64,000 bases of DNA from assembly GCF_010548375.1 (NCBI RefSeq), contig NZ_JAAGLY010000004.1, positions 496,001-560,000 on the forward strand. The letters are read 5' to 3'. The notes under the pieces are model-generated. The model made no database searches, had not been told where the DNA came from, and saw nothing but the letters and a program-made list of their open reading frames with translations. How positions within the stretch are numbered: the stretch's first letter is position 1; every line of letters starts with the position of its first letter. The DNA comes from Streptomyces sp. SID13726 (GTDB lineage: Bacteria; Actinomycetota; Actinomycetes; Streptomycetales; Streptomycetaceae). This document shows, in pieces, positions 53,380-63,722 of the stretch. The translations under genes and the position numbers were made by a program.

Positions 53380-55121
53380 CGGCCGACCTTCGACATCCGT
53401 GCCTCGGGGTATCCCTCGGCCTCGCTCTCCGAGGTGTACTTCAGGTCGTCGCCGACGGCGGTGAGGCGGACCGTGTGGGCGGTGGGGTTGCAGCCGGGGT
53501 GGTTGTCCTTGGCGCCGACGGCGGTGGTGACGAGTTCCGTGCTCGTGACCTGCTTCAGCGTGAGGACGTCGGTGCAGACGGCCCCGATCGCGTCGGTCTG
53601 CTTCAGCCGGCCCAGCTCCTCGCCCACGGACGCCTTCTCGACGGTGATCCGGAAGGTCCCCATCGGCAGGCTCCCGCCGAGACCGCTGCCCTGTCCCTCC
53701 CAGGTGCCGAGGTAGCGGGCGGGAACCTCGGACGGCCCGCCCGCCGCGTCGCTGGACTGGGCGGCGGAAGGGGAGGTGGCAGAGGGGGCGGAGGGCGCGG
53801 ACGGCGAGGGGGTGGCGGCCGGGGCCGAGGACCGGGCGTCGGAGCCGGAACTCGCCGTGTCCTTCTTGCCCTGCCCCGGCAGCAGGTCGAACCCGAACAC
53901 CGACCCCAAGGTCACCGCGGCCAGCGCCCCCGCGACCGCGAGCGCGACGGTGCAGCTCAGGCGACGGCCACGGCCGTCGCCGTTCGGCGTGGAGGTGGCG
54001 GCGACGGAGACGGAGAGCTTGCCGGGACCGGACCCCGGGCCCGGACCGGGCGGTCGATCGGACGGCACCACGGTCTCCTGCGGCACCGCGTCCCGCGGCT
54101 CGGGCACACCCGGCACAGCCCCCGGCATCACCGGCGGCGGCCCAAAGACGCCACCCGTGCCGCCCGTACCGCCCGTCCCGACCGAAGGACTGCTGAACCC
54201 CACCACCCCCGACGGCCGCTCCCCCACCGCCTCTAGATTCAGCAGCTGTACGGCGCTCCGCCCCACCTGCTCGACCAGCGCACCCGGCAGCCACCCCGCC
54301 GCCACCAACCGCGCCGCCCCCTCGGGAGCCAGCCGTCGGGCCACCTCGCCCGGAGCCGGTCTCTCCTGCGCCGACTTGGACAGGCATGCCGCCACCAGGT
54401 CCCGCAGGTCGCCGCCGAGCGAGCCGAGTTCGGGCTCCTCGTGCACGACCTTGTAGAGGAGGGAGGCCGAGGAGTCCCCGGGGAAGGGCGGCACCCCGGT
54501 CGCCGCGAACGCCAGTACCGCGCCCAGGGAGAAGACGTCCGCCGCGCCCGAGACGCCCCTGCTCAGGATCTGCTCGGGGGACATGTAGCCGGGCGAGCCG
54601 ATGGAGACGCCGGTGGAGGTCAGGGAGGCGGTGCCGTCGGTGGCGCGGGCGATGCCGAAGTCGATGAGGAGGGGGCCGTCGACGGTGAGCAGGACGTTGG
54701 AGGGCTTCACGTCCCGGTGGACCAGCCCCAGTTCGTGCACGGCGGCGAGCGCCTCGGCGAGCCCCGCCCCCAGCACCCGTACGGAGTGCTCGGGCAGCGG
54801 CCCCCCGTCCGCGACCGCCGTGGCCAGCGAGGGCCCCGCCGCGTACCCCGTGGCGACCCACGGCACCGCCGCCTCCGGGTCCGCGTCGAGCACCGGCGCG
54901 GTCCACGCCCCGCCGACCCTGCGCGCCGCGTCGACCTCGCGCCGGAATCGGGCACGGAACTCCTCGTCGAGCGCGAAGTGCGGGTGCACGATCTTCACGG
55001 CGACCGTACGGCCCCCGGCGCTGCGGCCGAGGTAGACCCGGCCCATGCCACCGGCCCCCAGCCGGCCGAGCAGCCGGTAGGGGCCCACGGTGGTGGGTTC
55101 GTCGACTCCCAGCGGCTGCAT
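53376..55121 (-). CDS. Membrane Ser/Thr protein kinase (PknB type)
   Basis: 581-aa kinase. The start ATG 55121 (MQPLGVDEPTTVGPYRLLGR) is fixed by GGGGGAGG five bases before it; an ATG 15 bp upstream lacks a site. Kinase motifs: GAGGMGRVYLG P-loop, catalytic Lys43 in VAVKIV, HRDVKPSNVLL, DFGIARATDG and GSPGYMSPEQIL. After about residue 275 a Gly/Pro-rich stretch leads to a membrane helix (ALAVAGALAAVTLGSVFGFD, about 395-415), a Ser/Ala/Pro linker and a 140-residue extracellular domain (GTWEGQGSGLGGSLPMGTFR; SEAEGYPEARMSKVG). There are no PASTA repeats, so the sensor is different. Its stop overlaps the prepilin peptidase start. Confidence 0.94.
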   Translation of the reverse strand: MQPLGVDEPTTVGPYRLLGRLGAGGMGRVYLGRSAGGRTVAVKIVHPHFALDEEFRARFRREVDAARRVGGAWTAPVLDADPEAAVPWVATGYAAGPSLATAVADGGPLPEHSVRVLGAGLAEALAAVHELGLVHRDVKPSNVLLTVDGPLLIDFGIARATDGTASLTSTGVSIGSPGYMSPEQILSRGVSGAADVFSLGAVLAFAATGVPPFPGDSSASLLYKVVHEEPELGSLGGDLRDLVAACLSKSAQERPAPGEVARRLAPEGAARLVAAGWLPGALVEQVGRSAVQLLNLEAVGERPSGVVGFSSPSVGTGGTGGTGGVFGPPPVMPGAVPGVPEPRDAVPQETVVPSDRPPGPGPGSGPGKLSVSVAATSTPNGDGRGRRLSCTVALAVAGALAAVTLGSVFGFDLLPGQGKKDTASSGSDARSSAPAATPSPSAPSAPSATSPSAAQSSDAAGGPSEVPARYLGTWEGQGSGLGGSLPMGTFRITVEKASVGEELGRLKQTDAIGAVCTDVLTLKQVTSTELVTTAVGAKDNHPGCNPTAHTVRLTAVGDDLKYTSESEAEGYPEARMSKVGR

Positions 55122-55152
55122 ACCGGCCTCCCCCATAAGGTTCTGATGCAGG

Positions 55153-56193
<1,041 letters not shown>

Positions 56194-56285
56194 CTAGTCG
56201 TTTTCAGACGTATGCAGTTGTGCGGCACTGTTTTCACACTTGCAGGTTCTGGAGCAGGGCAACCCTTTGGGCCCAAGGAGGGCTT

Positions 56286-56489
56286 ATGGCTACCGGAACC
56301 GTGAAGTGGTTCAACGCCGAAAAGGGCTTTGGCTTCATCGCCCAGGAAGGTGGCGGCCCGGACGTCTTCGTCCACTACTCCGCCATCAACGCGAGCGGCT
56401 TCCGCTCGCTGGAGGAGAACCAGCAGGTCTCCTTCGACGTGACCCAGGGTCCGAAGGGCCCGCAGGCGGAGAACGTCACCCCCGTCTGA
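56286..56489 (+). CDS. CspA-family cold-shock protein
   Basis: 67-aa single-stranded nucleic acid chaperone. RNP1 is KGFGFIAQE and RNP2 is DVFVHYSAI; it begins [15 protein letters not shown] and ends [15 protein letters not shown] lies 5 nt before the ATG, a very strong ribosome site. Length and motifs are fully typical. It is monocistronic with its own promoter, long leader and strong terminator. Confidence 0.97.
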   Translation: MATGTVKWFNAEKGFGFIAQEGGGPDVFVHYSAINASGFRSLEENQQVSFDVTQGPKGPQAENVTPV

Positions 56490-56545
56490 GCGATGCCGTC
56501 TCCGAGGCGATCCTGCCTCTGATCCGGACCTGAAAGCAGTACCCA

Positions 56546-56589
56546 AGGAGCCCCGTGCCGCTCGTCGGCAACGGGGCTCCTGCCTTTTT
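56546..56589 (+). terminator. Rho-independent terminator of the cold-shock gene
   Basis: AGGAGCCCCGT and ACGGGGCTCCT arms, extended by GCCG/CGGC with one bulged A, then TGCCTTTTT. It is the most canonical terminator in the window. Confidence 0.92.
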
Positions 56590-56652
56590 GCCGGACGGCT
56601 CCCGCCGGTGACGGACGGGGCCTGTCACTGGTGGCCGCTAGGGTCCCCCGCC

Positions 56653-57291
56653 ATGACCGACACCGACTTCGTGACCGCCACCCGCACCTTCTACGACACC
56701 GTCGCCGAGGACTACGCCGTCCAGTTCCGCGACGCGCTGGACGAGTACCCGCTGGACCGGGCCGTGATCGCCGGGTTCGCCGACCTCGTGGGCAGCGAGG
56801 GGACCGTGGCCGACCTGGGGTGCGGGCCCGGGCGGATCACGGGACACCTCGCCTCCCTCGGGCTGTCCGTCTTCGGGGTCGACCTCTCGGAGTCGATGCT
56901 GGCCATCGCCCGGCGGGAGAACCCCGGGCTGCGGTTCGAGCGGGGCTCGATGCTGGAACTGGATCTTCCCGACGGGTCGCTCGCGGGTGCCCTGTCCTGG
57001 TACTCCTCCATCCACACCCCTGTGGACGAGCTGCCCCGCCTCTTCGCCGAGCTGCACCGCGTCCTCGCGCCGGGCGGCCACCTGCTCGTCGGCTTCCAGG
57101 CCGGCGACGAGGACCGGCACCACGACGGCCCCTGGGGGCACCCCGTGGCGCTGACCTTCCGCAGGCGGCAGCCGGAGCAGATCGCCGGGCTGCTCCGGGC
57201 GGCCGGGTTCGCACCCATCTCACGGACAGTGCGCGAACCGGACCGCGGGGAGGTGTCGCAGCAGGCGGCGCTGATCGTCCGGCGGGACTAG
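56653..57291 (+). CDS. Class I SAM-dependent methyltransferase
   Basis: 212-aa small-molecule-type methyltransferase. SAM motif I is VADLGCGPGRITGHLASLGL (about residues 53-72), followed by GVDLSESMLAIARRENPGL, then the post-I acid and the motif LHRVLAPGGHLLVGFQ. The ATG at 56653 gives MTDTDFVTATRTFYDTVAED, a common start for this family. AGGG lies upstream. It is followed by a long bidirectional hairpin. Substrate unknown; it is not MenG-like. Confidence 0.9.
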   Translation: MTDTDFVTATRTFYDTVAEDYAVQFRDALDEYPLDRAVIAGFADLVGSEGTVADLGCGPGRITGHLASLGLSVFGVDLSESMLAIARRENPGLRFERGSMLELDLPDGSLAGALSWYSSIHTPVDELPRLFAELHRVLAPGGHLLVGFQAGDEDRHHDGPWGHPVALTFRRRQPEQIAGLLRAAGFAPISRTVREPDRGEVSQQAALIVRRD

Positions 57292-57301
57292 AGCCCGTGC
57301 C

Positions 57302-57343
57302 GCCCTGATCCGGCGGACCAGAACCTGTCCGCCGGATCAGGGC
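57302..57343. terminator. Bidirectional terminator with 16-bp perfect stem
   Basis: Arms GCCCTGATCCGGCGGA and TCCGCCGGATCAGGGC pair perfectly around a 10-nt loop. It fills the gap between the methyltransferase stop (57291) and the convergent flavoprotein stop (57344). Confidence 0.88.
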
Positions 57344-59074
57344 CTAGAGCACCCCCGCGATGTCCCGTGCCGCGACATACCCGAACGTCATCGCCGGGCC
57401 GATCGTCGAGCCGGCGCCCGCGTAGCTGTGGCCCATGACGGCCGCGCTGGCGTTCCCGGCGGCGTACAGGCCGGGGACGACCGTGCCGTCGGGGCGCAGG
57501 ACGCGGGCGCGGGCGTCGGTGACCAGGCCGCCCTTGGTGCCGAGGTCTCCGGGGACGATCCGGAAGGCGTAGTACGGGGGCAGCCACAGGGGCGCGAGGC
57601 AGGAGTCGGGGAGGACCGCGGGGTCCGTGTAGTAGTGGTCGTAGGCGCTGTCGCCGCGTCCGAAGTCCGGGTCGTCGCCCTTCAGCGCGAGGGAGTTGAA
57701 GCGGTCCACGGTGGAGCGGAGCGCGGCGGCCGGGACGCCGATGGACCCGGCGAGGGCGTCGAGCGACCAGGCCTTGTGGGCGGCGCCCGAGCTGTACCAG
57801 TCGGCGGGCAGGACGAAGGTCGGCGCGACGTCCTTGAAGAGGTACCGGTTGCGGTAGTTCTGGTCGACGATCAGCCAGGACGGGATGTCGGGGTCGGTGG
57901 GGTTGCGCTCGTACATGGTGTGGACGACGTCGCTGTAGGGGGCGGCCTCGTTGACGAAGCGGCGGCCGGCCGCGTTGACGATCAGCCCGCCGGGCAGGGT
58001 GCGTTCGGCGAGGCAGAAGTACGGGTCGTCGGGGAGCGGGATGGCCGGGCCCCACCAGGCGTCCTCCATCAACGCCAGTCCGGCGCCGACCCGTTGGCCC
58101 GCCCGGATGCCGTCCCCGGTGTTCTCCTTCGCGCCGACGGTCCACTCCGTGCCGATGGGCTGCTGCTGGTACTGGGCCCGCATCGCCGCGTTGTGCTCGA
58201 AGCCGCCGGAGCCGACGATCACGCCCCGGCGGGCGCGGTAGAGGCCGCCCGGGGTCACCGCTCCGACGACGGCGCCGTTCTCGACGTGCAGATCGGTGAG
58301 CGGGGTGCTGAGCCGGACGGGCACGCCCGCGTCCAGAAGTCCCTTGCGCAGCCCGGCCGCCAGCGACTGGCCCATGGTCAGCGGGGTCTGCCCGAGTACG
58401 GCGGCCCGCGTGCCCCGCGCCAGGCACTCGGCGGCGACGGCGGCGCCCTTGAGGCTCACGGCGGCCAGGGCGAGCCACTTGTAGTCGGCGCTGAACACGA
58501 CGAGCCCTGCGGGGACTTCGAGGTACGGCGGGTTCAGGTGGGCGAGTTCGGCGCCGAGGATCTTGCCGTCGAGCTGGTCGGGCTCGATGGAGCGGCCGTT
58601 CGGGAGCCCGCCCGTCAACTCCGGGTAGTAGTCGCTGTATCCCTCCATCCACCGGAACCGCAGCGGGCTGTTGGCCATGACGAAGGAGATCATCGCGGGG
58701 CCGTGCGCGAGGAAGGCCTGCTGCCGGGCCGCGGGCACGTCGGGCCCTACGACGGCGGCGAGATAAGCGGCGGCCTTGGCGGGCGTGTCCGGCACACCGG
58801 CGGCGAGGATCACGGGGTTGTTGGGGATCCAGATCCCGGCCCCGGACCGGGCGGCGGACCCCCCGAACGTGGGCGCCTTCTCCAGCACGACGGTGCTGAG
58901 TCCCTGCTTCGCGGCGGTGAGCGCGGCGGTCATTCCGGCGGCCCCGGAACCGATGACGACGACGTCGTACGTCCCGAGAACCGGCAAGTCGGCGGCGCTC
59001 ACCCCTTGTTGGACCCCGGTGGCAACGGCCAGCCCGGCTCCGCCGGCCAGCAGACGTCTTCGGGTCACACTCAT
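57344..59074 (-). CDS. Tat-exported FAD dehydrogenase, 3-ketosteroid delta1-dehydrogenase-like
   Basis: 576-aa flavoprotein of the KstD/fumarate-reductase family. The N-terminus MSVTRRRLLAGGAGLAVATG is a Tat signal. The FAD fold is YDVVVIGSGAAGMTAALTAA (about 36-55), with VLEKAPTFGGSAARSGAGIW after it. Late motifs include GLYAAGNASAAVMGHSYAGA and GSTIGPAMTFGYVAARDIAG, and a Tyr-rich segment (EGYSDYYPELTGG) lies where KstD has an active-site Tyr. Known KstDs are mostly cytoplasmic, so the signal is notable. A steroid substrate is possible, but other enone or alcohol dehydrogenases share the fold, and no steroid genes lie nearby. Confidence 0.85.
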   Translation of the reverse strand: MSVTRRRLLAGGAGLAVATGVQQGVSAADLPVLGTYDVVVIGSGAAGMTAALTAAKQGLSTVVLEKAPTFGGSAARSGAGIWIPNNPVILAAGVPDTPAKAAAYLAAVVGPDVPAARQQAFLAHGPAMISFVMANSPLRFRWMEGYSDYYPELTGGLPNGRSIEPDQLDGKILGAELAHLNPPYLEVPAGLVVFSADYKWLALAAVSLKGAAVAAECLARGTRAAVLGQTPLTMGQSLAAGLRKGLLDAGVPVRLSTPLTDLHVENGAVVGAVTPGGLYRARRGVIVGSGGFEHNAAMRAQYQQQPIGTEWTVGAKENTGDGIRAGQRVGAGLALMEDAWWGPAIPLPDDPYFCLAERTLPGGLIVNAAGRRFVNEAAPYSDVVHTMYERNPTDPDIPSWLIVDQNYRNRYLFKDVAPTFVLPADWYSSGAAHKAWSLDALAGSIGVPAAALRSTVDRFNSLALKGDDPDFGRGDSAYDHYYTDPAVLPDSCLAPLWLPPYYAFRIVPGDLGTKGGLVTDARARVLRPDGTVVPGLYAAGNASAAVMGHSYAGAGSTIGPAMTFGYVAARDIAGVL

Positions 59075-59391
59075 TCTCGGCCCCCTGCGGTTGGTATGGA
59101 CGAAGGGTCCGGAACGTCCTGCGGGGGTCTTGAGAAGTCAAGGGGTGTGAAGGACGTCGAGGGCGTCCTGCCAGGCGAGTCGGAGGGCGGGGCGGGCGTC
59201 CCAGCGGGCGAGCTGGGCCCTCGTGTGGTGGGTCGGCACCCGCCCGAGAGAGCGTCCGCCGTCCCGAAACCCACCTTGATCACCTGGACGGCGACGGTCC
59301 CGCCTCTGGAGGTCATCGAACCTACCGGAATTGGTCAAGACCTCTTCTGGCCCTCTGGCCCCTTGAGGCGTACGCGGGTTCACTGCGCCGC
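59075..59391. other. 317-bp intergenic region, possible gene remnant
   Basis: Divergent gap between the Tat flavoprotein and the PNGase A-like gene. Minus-strand frames at 59138-59383 (ending ALRLAWQDALDVLHTP) and 59071-59316 look partly protein-like in different frames, as a small gene broken by a frameshift would, but neither has a ribosome site. No promoter elements or hairpin could be assigned with confidence. Confidence 0.35.
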
Positions 59392-60987
59392 ATGAGAAGA
59401 CCTCGCCCTTCCCGACGGCGCGCCGCCGCCCTCCTCACGGCCGTACTCGCCTCACTCGCCCTCGCCGCGGGCTCGGCATCGGCCGGTACCCCCGTGCCCG
59501 TCGAGTTCGGCACCGACTACCACGACCCCGTCACCGCCGCCCCGCCGATCAGCACCCCGCACACCAGATCGTGCCAAGTCACCGTCGCCGAGGCTCGGTT
59601 CAAGGACTTCACGCCCTATACGGGGACCTACACACCTCCGACCGGATGCGGGACACCCGGGCGGTGGTCCAAGGTCGTGCTGCGGATGGACGGCAGCGTG
59701 AAGGGGCGGCAGTACGACCGGCTCGGATATCTGGACATCGGCGGGGTGCAGGTCTTCAGGACGTCGACGCCGGAGCCCTCGCAGGACGGCATCGACTGGT
59801 CCGTCGAGAAGGACGTCACCGAGTACGAGAAGACGCTGAGCGGCACACGATCCGTCGACATGCTCATTGGCAACGTTATCAACGACACCTACACGGGCAT
59901 CCTCGACGTCAAGGTGACGCTCACCTTCTACGCGCCGGAGCACGGCCGCACCGCGGGCGCTCCCGACCAGGTCATCCCGCTCAGTGACGGCGACGGCGTC
60001 ACCGTCGGCGCCTCCCTCACCACCCCGCGCAACTCCGAGCGCATCCTCGCCGAGGTGTACGCCACCGGGTCGGGCGGCGGCTGCGAGGAGTTCTGGTACT
60101 CGGCCACGACCCCGAAGGCGTCGTACTCCTGCCAGGGCGGGGACGACGGGCCGTACCGCGAGGTGCAGGTGAGCGTGGACGGGAAGGTCGCCGGGATCGC
60201 CTCGCCCTACCCGAACGTGTGGACCGGCGGCTGGTCGCCCTATCTGTGGTCGGTGATCCCCTCCCCGACCGCCTTCGACGTGCGGCCGCTGACCTTTGAC
60301 CTGACGCCGTTCGCCGGGCTCCTCAACGACGGCAGGGCGCACACCGTGGACGTGAAGGTGGTCGGGGTGCCGGCCGGGCAGACCGGGTGGAGCGCGCCGA
60401 CCAACGTCCTGGTGTGGCAGGACGCGCACAGGTCGGTGGTGAAGGGGGCCGTCACGTCGTACGAGAAGAGCGATCCGGCCGTGAGCAACAGCTTCACCGA
60501 CGGCTCGCTGCGGCATCTGGTCACCGGCGGCAAGGACCGGCTCAAGGTCAGCGGCTGGCTCGACACCTCGCACGGCCGGATCAGCACGACCGTGGAGCGC
60601 ACCGTCACCACGAGGATCGACCACCGGTGGACGCCCGACGAGAACACCGACGATCAGACGGGCGCCTGGACCGACCACCAAGTCGTCGTCCGTAACGGGC
60701 ACTTGTCCCGGACAGACCGCGACTACGCCCTGGACGGCCGCGCCACCATCGACAGCGCGAACCGTCTGCGGGTCGTCATGTCCGTCTCCGACCGGGCCCG
60801 GCTCGACGCCACCCGCATCGACGACACGTACCACGGCGACGCCGCCTTCACCCTGGGCGTGGCCCGCGAGGAACGGCACGCGGTGGCCACGACAGGTGAG
60901 CGGTACCGGCTGAGCGCGCCCGGCGAGCACTACGACCACACGCTCGCGACCGAGCAGGGGGTGCTGACGAAGGACATCCTGCGCTGA
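59392..60987 (+). CDS. Secreted PNGase A family (peptide N-glycosidase A-like) protein
   Basis: 531-aa exported protein. The signal MRRPRPSRRRAAALL plus a hydrophobic Ala/Leu stretch ends near GSASAGTPVP. The mature part matches the PNGase A domain family: RFKDFTPYTGTYTPP, CGTPGRWSKVVLRMDGSVKG, RLGYLDIGGVQVFRTSTPEP, MLIGNVINDTYTG and a later segment NVWTGGWSPYLWSVIPSPTA. Enzymes of this family release N-glycans from glycopeptides; several bacterial members are uncharacterised. The ATG at 59392 is the first that gives the signal; its ribosome site is poor (GAGGCG at distance). It fits a saprophyte digesting plant or fungal glycoproteins. Confidence 0.85.
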   Translation: MRRPRPSRRRAAALLTAVLASLALAAGSASAGTPVPVEFGTDYHDPVTAAPPISTPHTRSCQVTVAEARFKDFTPYTGTYTPPTGCGTPGRWSKVVLRMDGSVKGRQYDRLGYLDIGGVQVFRTSTPEPSQDGIDWSVEKDVTEYEKTLSGTRSVDMLIGNVINDTYTGILDVKVTLTFYAPEHGRTAGAPDQVIPLSDGDGVTVGASLTTPRNSERILAEVYATGSGGGCEEFWYSATTPKASYSCQGGDDGPYREVQVSVDGKVAGIASPYPNVWTGGWSPYLWSVIPSPTAFDVRPLTFDLTPFAGLLNDGRAHTVDVKVVGVPAGQTGWSAPTNVLVWQDAHRSVVKGAVTSYEKSDPAVSNSFTDGSLRHLVTGGKDRLKVSGWLDTSHGRISTTVERTVTTRIDHRWTPDENTDDQTGAWTDHQVVVRNGHLSRTDRDYALDGRATIDSANRLRVVMSVSDRARLDATRIDDTYHGDAAFTLGVAREERHAVATTGERYRLSAPGEHYDHTLATEQGVLTKDILR

Positions 60988-61036
60988 GGCCGGTACCCGG
61001 TGGCGGCGGCACCGCGGCGGGCACCTGCGGCCCGCG

Positions 61037-61092
61037 GTGCCGCGTCCGGGGTGCCGCGTCCGGGGTGGCGCGTCCGGGGTGGCGCGTCCGGG
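61037..61092. repeat. Four tandem 14-bp repeats
   Basis: Units GTGCCGCGTCCGGG (twice) and GTGGCGCGTCCGGG (twice) run head to tail with no gaps. They lie in the 247-bp gap between the PNGase A-like and the Ig-like genes. There is no coding signal. Confidence 0.9.
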
Positions 61093-61234
61093 GACCGTCG
61101 TTCATCGTCGGCCTCCGGCCGTGAAGGGCACCGGGCTACGGAGTGTCACACCTCTGCCTTACGCTTCACCTCGCCGGCCAGGGGGCCGGTACGGGCCGTT
61201 GACAACGGCCACAGTCTTGGGGGGTTCAATCACC

Positions 61235-63190
61235 GTGCGCATTCGCACACTTCCTGCCGCCGTCGCGACGGCCGCGCTCTTCGGTTCGCTGCTGCTCGCC
61301 GCCTCTCCCGCGGCCGCCGACACGAGCGTGCCGATCGGCGTCGGCGACGTCCATGACACCGTCGTCGACGGCGCCCACCAGCACCTGTACATGAGCACCG
61401 GCGACGGGATAGCCGTCGTCGACCACAACGGCAAGGTCGTCACCACACTCACCGGCCTGCCCCAGGTCTCGGACCTTCAGCTGAGCGCGGACGGCAGCAC
61501 GCTGTACGCCGCCGTCACCGGCGCCGACAAGATCGTCGCCTTCGACACGGCGACGCTCGCCCAGACCGGCTCGTACCCGACCGGCGCGGGCACGGCACCG
61601 CGTCGCATCGCCGTGACGCAGGGCCGGATCTGGTTCGGCTACGGCGACCAGTGGGACTCCGGGCTCGGCGAGGTCGACCTGACCGCGGACCCGGCCACCG
61701 TACGGCTCGACCTCGCGGGCGCCCACGACTTCGCCAGCACGCCGATGCTGTACGCCGATCCGGCCGACCCGGACACCCTGGTCGCGCTGGACGGCGGCAT
61801 CAGCAGCGGGCCGATCGTCGTCTACGACATCTCCTCCGGCACCCCGGTCATCCGTGTCACCGCGGACGAGGGCGGCTTCTACAGAGACGCCGCGTTCACC
61901 CCCGGCGGGCAGTCGATCGTCGTGGTCGGGCCGTTCCGCCGGGCCGCCGTCGAATACCGGCTCTCCGACCTCGCCCAGGTGCACACGTACCCGGTCAACG
62001 ACCAGACGGATACCGTCACCGTCGCCCCGGACGGCACGGTCGCGGTCACCTCGCTGGACACCGACAACACCGGCGACACCTACGACGGCCGCGGCGGCGC
62101 CGACGCCCCGGCCAGCGTCCGCAACCTGTCGAGCTCGTGGATGCCGTGGGGCGGTCATACGACGGCCTGGTCGGCGGACGGCACCAAGCTGTTCGTGCTG
62201 ACCGGATCGTCCGACTCCATGCAGTTCCAGACGGTGAACGAACCACGCAAGTACGTCACGAAGCTCGCCGTCAACGCCCCGGCCACCGCCACCCGAGCCA
62301 AGACGCTCACCGTCAAGGGCACCCTCACCACCGGTCTCAAGCCGCCCGCCGGGACCCCGGTGAACATCGTCCGCACCGACCTGCTCTCCCCCGCGGGCAA
62401 GTCCCTGGGCACCGCGAAGCTGGGCGCCGACGGCGCGTTCTCCTTCACCGACGCACCCCCGGCCGGCGGCTCGGTCCGCTACTCCGTCACGTATCCCGGG
62501 GACGCGGCACACACCTCGTCGTCCGCCTCGGACACCGTCACCGTGTCCCGGGCCACGCCCGCCCTGACCCTCACCAACAACAAGAAGACGTACGACTACG
62601 GCAAGAAGGTCACCTTCACCGCCCACCTCGGCACCACCTACAGCAACCGCACGGTGGAGATCTGGGCCGACCCCTACGGCGCGGACAAGCCGAACAAGCT
62701 GCTGAAGAGCGGCAAGGTCGACGCGCACGGAAACCTGTCGGCGAGCGTCACCATGTCCCGTGACACCGCCGTGAAGGCCGTCTACAAGGGCGATGCCCGC
62801 TACGCTCCGCGGACCGCCAAGTCCAACGCGTACGCACACGTGAAGATCGCCGCCTCGCTGTCCAAGTACTACAAGACCGGCACGATCGGCTCCACCCGCT
62901 ACCGCTACTTCCACAAGAACACCGACGCGATCCTGACCACGACGATGACGTACTACCAGGGCCGCAAGCAGCGCCTGGACCTCCAGGTCTACTCCGGCGG
63001 CAGGTGGACCAGCGCCGGCTCGGAGTACTTCGCCCTCGGCACGAACGGCAAGAGCGTCGTCAACCTCGGCCACGCGGGAACCGCGGGCGTCCGCGCCCGG
63101 ATTCGCGCCGTGTACGTGGACCCGTCCTCGGGCGACAGCGTCAACACCACCACCATCGGCTCCTGGCAGTACTTCTACTTCAGCAACTGA
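61235..63190 (+). CDS. Secreted beta-propeller / Ig-like repeat protein
   Basis: 651-aa exported protein. The GTG at 61235 (MRIRTLPAAVATAALFGSLL) starts a Sec signal ending near AAADTS, with GGGGGG upstream. Residues about 30-340 carry YVTN/NHL-like propeller blades (VSDLQLSADGSTLYAAVTGA; DTVTVAPDGTVAVTSLDTDN). Residues about 345-550 hold two or more bacterial Ig-like domains (TLTVKGTLTTGLKPPAGTPV; VRYSVTYPGDAAHTSSSASD; ALTLTNNKKTYDYGKKVTFT). The C-terminus (RYRYFHKNTDAILTTTMTYY) is Tyr-rich beta structure. No sortase signal or catalytic motif. A surface or matrix-binding role is inferred. Its end overlaps the convergent regulator by 11 bp. Confidence 0.85.
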   Translation: MRIRTLPAAVATAALFGSLLLAASPAAADTSVPIGVGDVHDTVVDGAHQHLYMSTGDGIAVVDHNGKVVTTLTGLPQVSDLQLSADGSTLYAAVTGADKIVAFDTATLAQTGSYPTGAGTAPRRIAVTQGRIWFGYGDQWDSGLGEVDLTADPATVRLDLAGAHDFASTPMLYADPADPDTLVALDGGISSGPIVVYDISSGTPVIRVTADEGGFYRDAAFTPGGQSIVVVGPFRRAAVEYRLSDLAQVHTYPVNDQTDTVTVAPDGTVAVTSLDTDNTGDTYDGRGGADAPASVRNLSSSWMPWGGHTTAWSADGTKLFVLTGSSDSMQFQTVNEPRKYVTKLAVNAPATATRAKTLTVKGTLTTGLKPPAGTPVNIVRTDLLSPAGKSLGTAKLGADGAFSFTDAPPAGGSVRYSVTYPGDAAHTSSSASDTVTVSRATPALTLTNNKKTYDYGKKVTFTAHLGTTYSNRTVEIWADPYGADKPNKLLKSGKVDAHGNLSASVTMSRDTAVKAVYKGDARYAPRTAKSNAYAHVKIAASLSKYYKTGTIGSTRYRYFHKNTDAILTTTMTYYQGRKQRLDLQVYSGGRWTSAGSEYFALGTNGKSVVNLGHAGTAGVRARIRAVYVDPSSGDSVNTTTIGSWQYFYFSN

Positions 63191-63605
63191 GCCCGATCTC
63201 GGCCCACACGGTCTTGCCCACGTCCCGTTCCGTGACGCCCCAGGTGTCGGCCAGGAGGGTGACGAGGACAAGGCCGCGGCCGTGTTCGCCGTCATCGTCG
63301 TTCCCGGTGACGAAGCGGAGCCGACGGTCGCCCCTCGGGTCGCTCACCTCGATCCGGAGGGTGTTCCCGGGCAGGAGCAGCAGCCGCAGCTCGAAGTCCC
63401 TTCCGGGGACCCGGCCATGGGTCACGGCGTTGGCGGCCAGCTCCCCGACCAGGTGCTGGGCGGTGTCGTTCGCCTCGCTGTCGTGGTGGTGGCCCCACTC
63501 CGCGAGCTGGGCGGCCGTGAGTCTGCGGGCCAGACGGGCGCCTCTCGGGGTGGCGCTCAGACGCTGGGTCAGTTCGGCGGTGGGGGTGGAGATTTCGGCG
63601 TTCAC
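63180..63605 (-). CDS. ATP-binding protein (HATPase, RsbW-like)
   Basis: 141-aa GHKL-type ATPase. The N-box is VGELAANAVTHGR (residues about 52-64); the G1-type loop is RGDRRLRFVTGND and the G2-type GEHGRGLVLVTLLADTWGV. It resembles anti-sigma kinases of the RsbW/SpoIIAB type that Streptomyces has in large number, often beside XRE and DUF397 genes. The GTG at 63605 lacks a strong ribosome site. The divergent neighbour is an XRE regulator 118 bp away. Partners are unknown. Confidence 0.88.
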   Translation of the reverse strand: MNAEISTPTAELTQRLSATPRGARLARRLTAAQLAEWGHHHDSEANDTAQHLVGELAANAVTHGRVPGRDFELRLLLLPGNTLRIEVSDPRGDRRLRFVTGNDDDGEHGRGLVLVTLLADTWGVTERDVGKTVWAEIGLSC

Positions 63606-63722
63606 GTGACTCAGCGTGGTGGGTTGTCTCTACGCTGACCAGGAGTGACGCGGCGACTCTCCGTGGCTGTACGGGTGCCGTCGGTTCGGTGTACGGGTTG
63701 TCGGGCGGGAGGGGTGGGGCGG

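Noticed and set aside
59071..59383. Two overlapping minus-strand frames of about 81 codons
   Set aside because: They may be remnants of one gene but lack start signals and a recognisable domain; kept only as a note in the intergenic entry.
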